Assembly: GCF_023520795.1 (NCBI RefSeq)
Contig: NZ_CP046605.1
Location: 1,781,438-1,845,437, forward strand
From: Corynebacterium accolens
Lineage (GTDB): Bacteria; Actinomycetota; Actinomycetes; Mycobacteriales; Mycobacteriaceae
Direction: 5' to 3'
DNA length: 64,000 nucleotides
In this document: piece by piece, positions 63,565-64,000 of the stretch
Numbering within the stretch: the first letter of the stretch is position 1
How the letters are laid out: every line of letters starts with the position of its first letter
The notes under the pieces: generated by a model
Told to the model about the DNA's origin: nothing
The model's database searches: none
The model's input: the letters and a program-made list of their open reading frames with translations, nothing else
Translations under genes and position numbers: made by a program

Positions 63565-64000
63565 ATGAACCAAGCACTAACTAATATTCCGTCCATCCGG
63601 AACAACCATCCCACCTTCTGGCACGACCTCAATAACGGCACCTATCTTAAACTCGCACCCCGCATCGCGGTGCACCGTGATCATTACCGCAGCCTACCCC
63701 TACCTGCCCAGCTGCGTCTGCGTGCCATTGCCGCCGCCCGCAGTGCTTATACCGCAGTACTCATTTCCAAATCCGCCGCCCGCCTCCACGGGCTATGGGT
63801 GCTTGCCTCCGCCGAAGAAAAGGTGGAAATGGCCCTTCCCCATAACTCTTTGCCTCATAAGGACCGGCGCCATCCAGAACGCATGTACCGCAAAACGAAA
63901 TTACCCGAGCCATTGCTGGTACACGGCGCCCGCACCGTTTCTCCGGCCCGGGCGGTGATCGATATTGCCCGGTTCCACGGTTTTCGCGAAGGTCTCATTG
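63565..64000 (+). CDS. AbiEi/DUF559-like protein, partial at the window edge
   Basis: The frame opens at ATG 63565 and runs off the window (145 codons). The N-terminal part (GTYLKLAPRIAVHRDHYRSL, RAIAAARSAYTAVLISKSAA) followed by RLHGLWVL and the segment RTVSPARAVIDIARFHGF matches the AbiEi-type/DUF559-linked proteins that are multi-copy in corynebacterial genomes. In such proteins the missing C-terminus often holds a nuclease-like domain. No ribosome site is obvious. Function is uncertain. Confidence 0.6.
   Translation, partial: MNQALTNIPSIRNNHPTFWHDLNNGTYLKLAPRIAVHRDHYRSLPLPAQLRLRAIAAARSAYTAVLISKSAARLHGLWVLASAEEKVEMALPHNSLPHKDRRHPERMYRKTKLPEPLLVHGARTVSPARAVIDIARFHGFREGLI

Overview
The window reads as a chromosomal segment of a Corynebacterium. 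The housekeeping block dnaG, dgt, glyS, znr-zur, uppS, recO, era, ybeY, phoH, rsmE, dnaJ, hrcA, hemW has corynebacterial content and order. It also carries an MksBEFG/Wadjet operon, a BioQ-type operator, and GTG starts on many genes. A skin or mucosal species such as the C. tuberculostearicum group is a guess that the sequence alone cannot settle.

Left end (1-14.7 kb), a defence island. A type I-E CRISPR-cas operon lies on the minus strand: cas3, cse1, cse2, cas7e and a cas5e cut by the window edge. Upstream of cas3 there is no normal array. Instead there are two degenerate repeats 60 bp apart, and the start of the intervening pseudo-spacer matches the cas3 promoter for 13 bases next to an AA-type PAM. 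This looks like a CreR-type crRNA-like guide that would send Cascade to repress its own operon, and it is the most interesting signal here. After ohr (organic peroxide resistance) comes a complete four-gene Wadjet (jetABCD) anti-plasmid operon.

Middle left (14.8-21.4 kb). bioW-bioF (pimelate to KAPA) sit behind a perfect BioQ-like operator. A tRNA-Asn gene then carries a 3.75-kb integrated element bounded by 27-bp direct repeats of the tRNA 3' end. The element holds a decayed RhuM-family gene, a DUF3800 gene, a compact three-way-junction sequence, an ImmA/IrrE peptidase, a membrane-anchored protein and a tyrosine integrase with two N-terminal frameshifts.

Metabolic region (21.4-37 kb). An aldehyde dehydrogenase and two MpaB-family (DUF2236) putative haem oxygenases face a divergent PDR/VanB-type flavin/2Fe-2S reductase. 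A DMT-family transporter follows. A three-gene split biotin-dependent carboxylase or transcarboxylase (5S-like subunit, BCCP, biotin carboxylase) faces an MHS-family transporter. Then come the last steps of the beta-ketoadipate pathway (pcaIJ, pcaR, pcaF). Short palindromes recur in the promoters of this region.

Right half (37-64 kb). Conserved replication, translation and RNA-processing genes are interspersed with a secreted guanyl-specific RNase and probable barstar-like inhibitor, a TPM-domain surface protein, formamidase amiF, pdxY, two CNNM/CorC-type transporters behind an RBS-sequestering hairpin, a AAA-type ATPase and a partial AbiEi-like gene at the edge.
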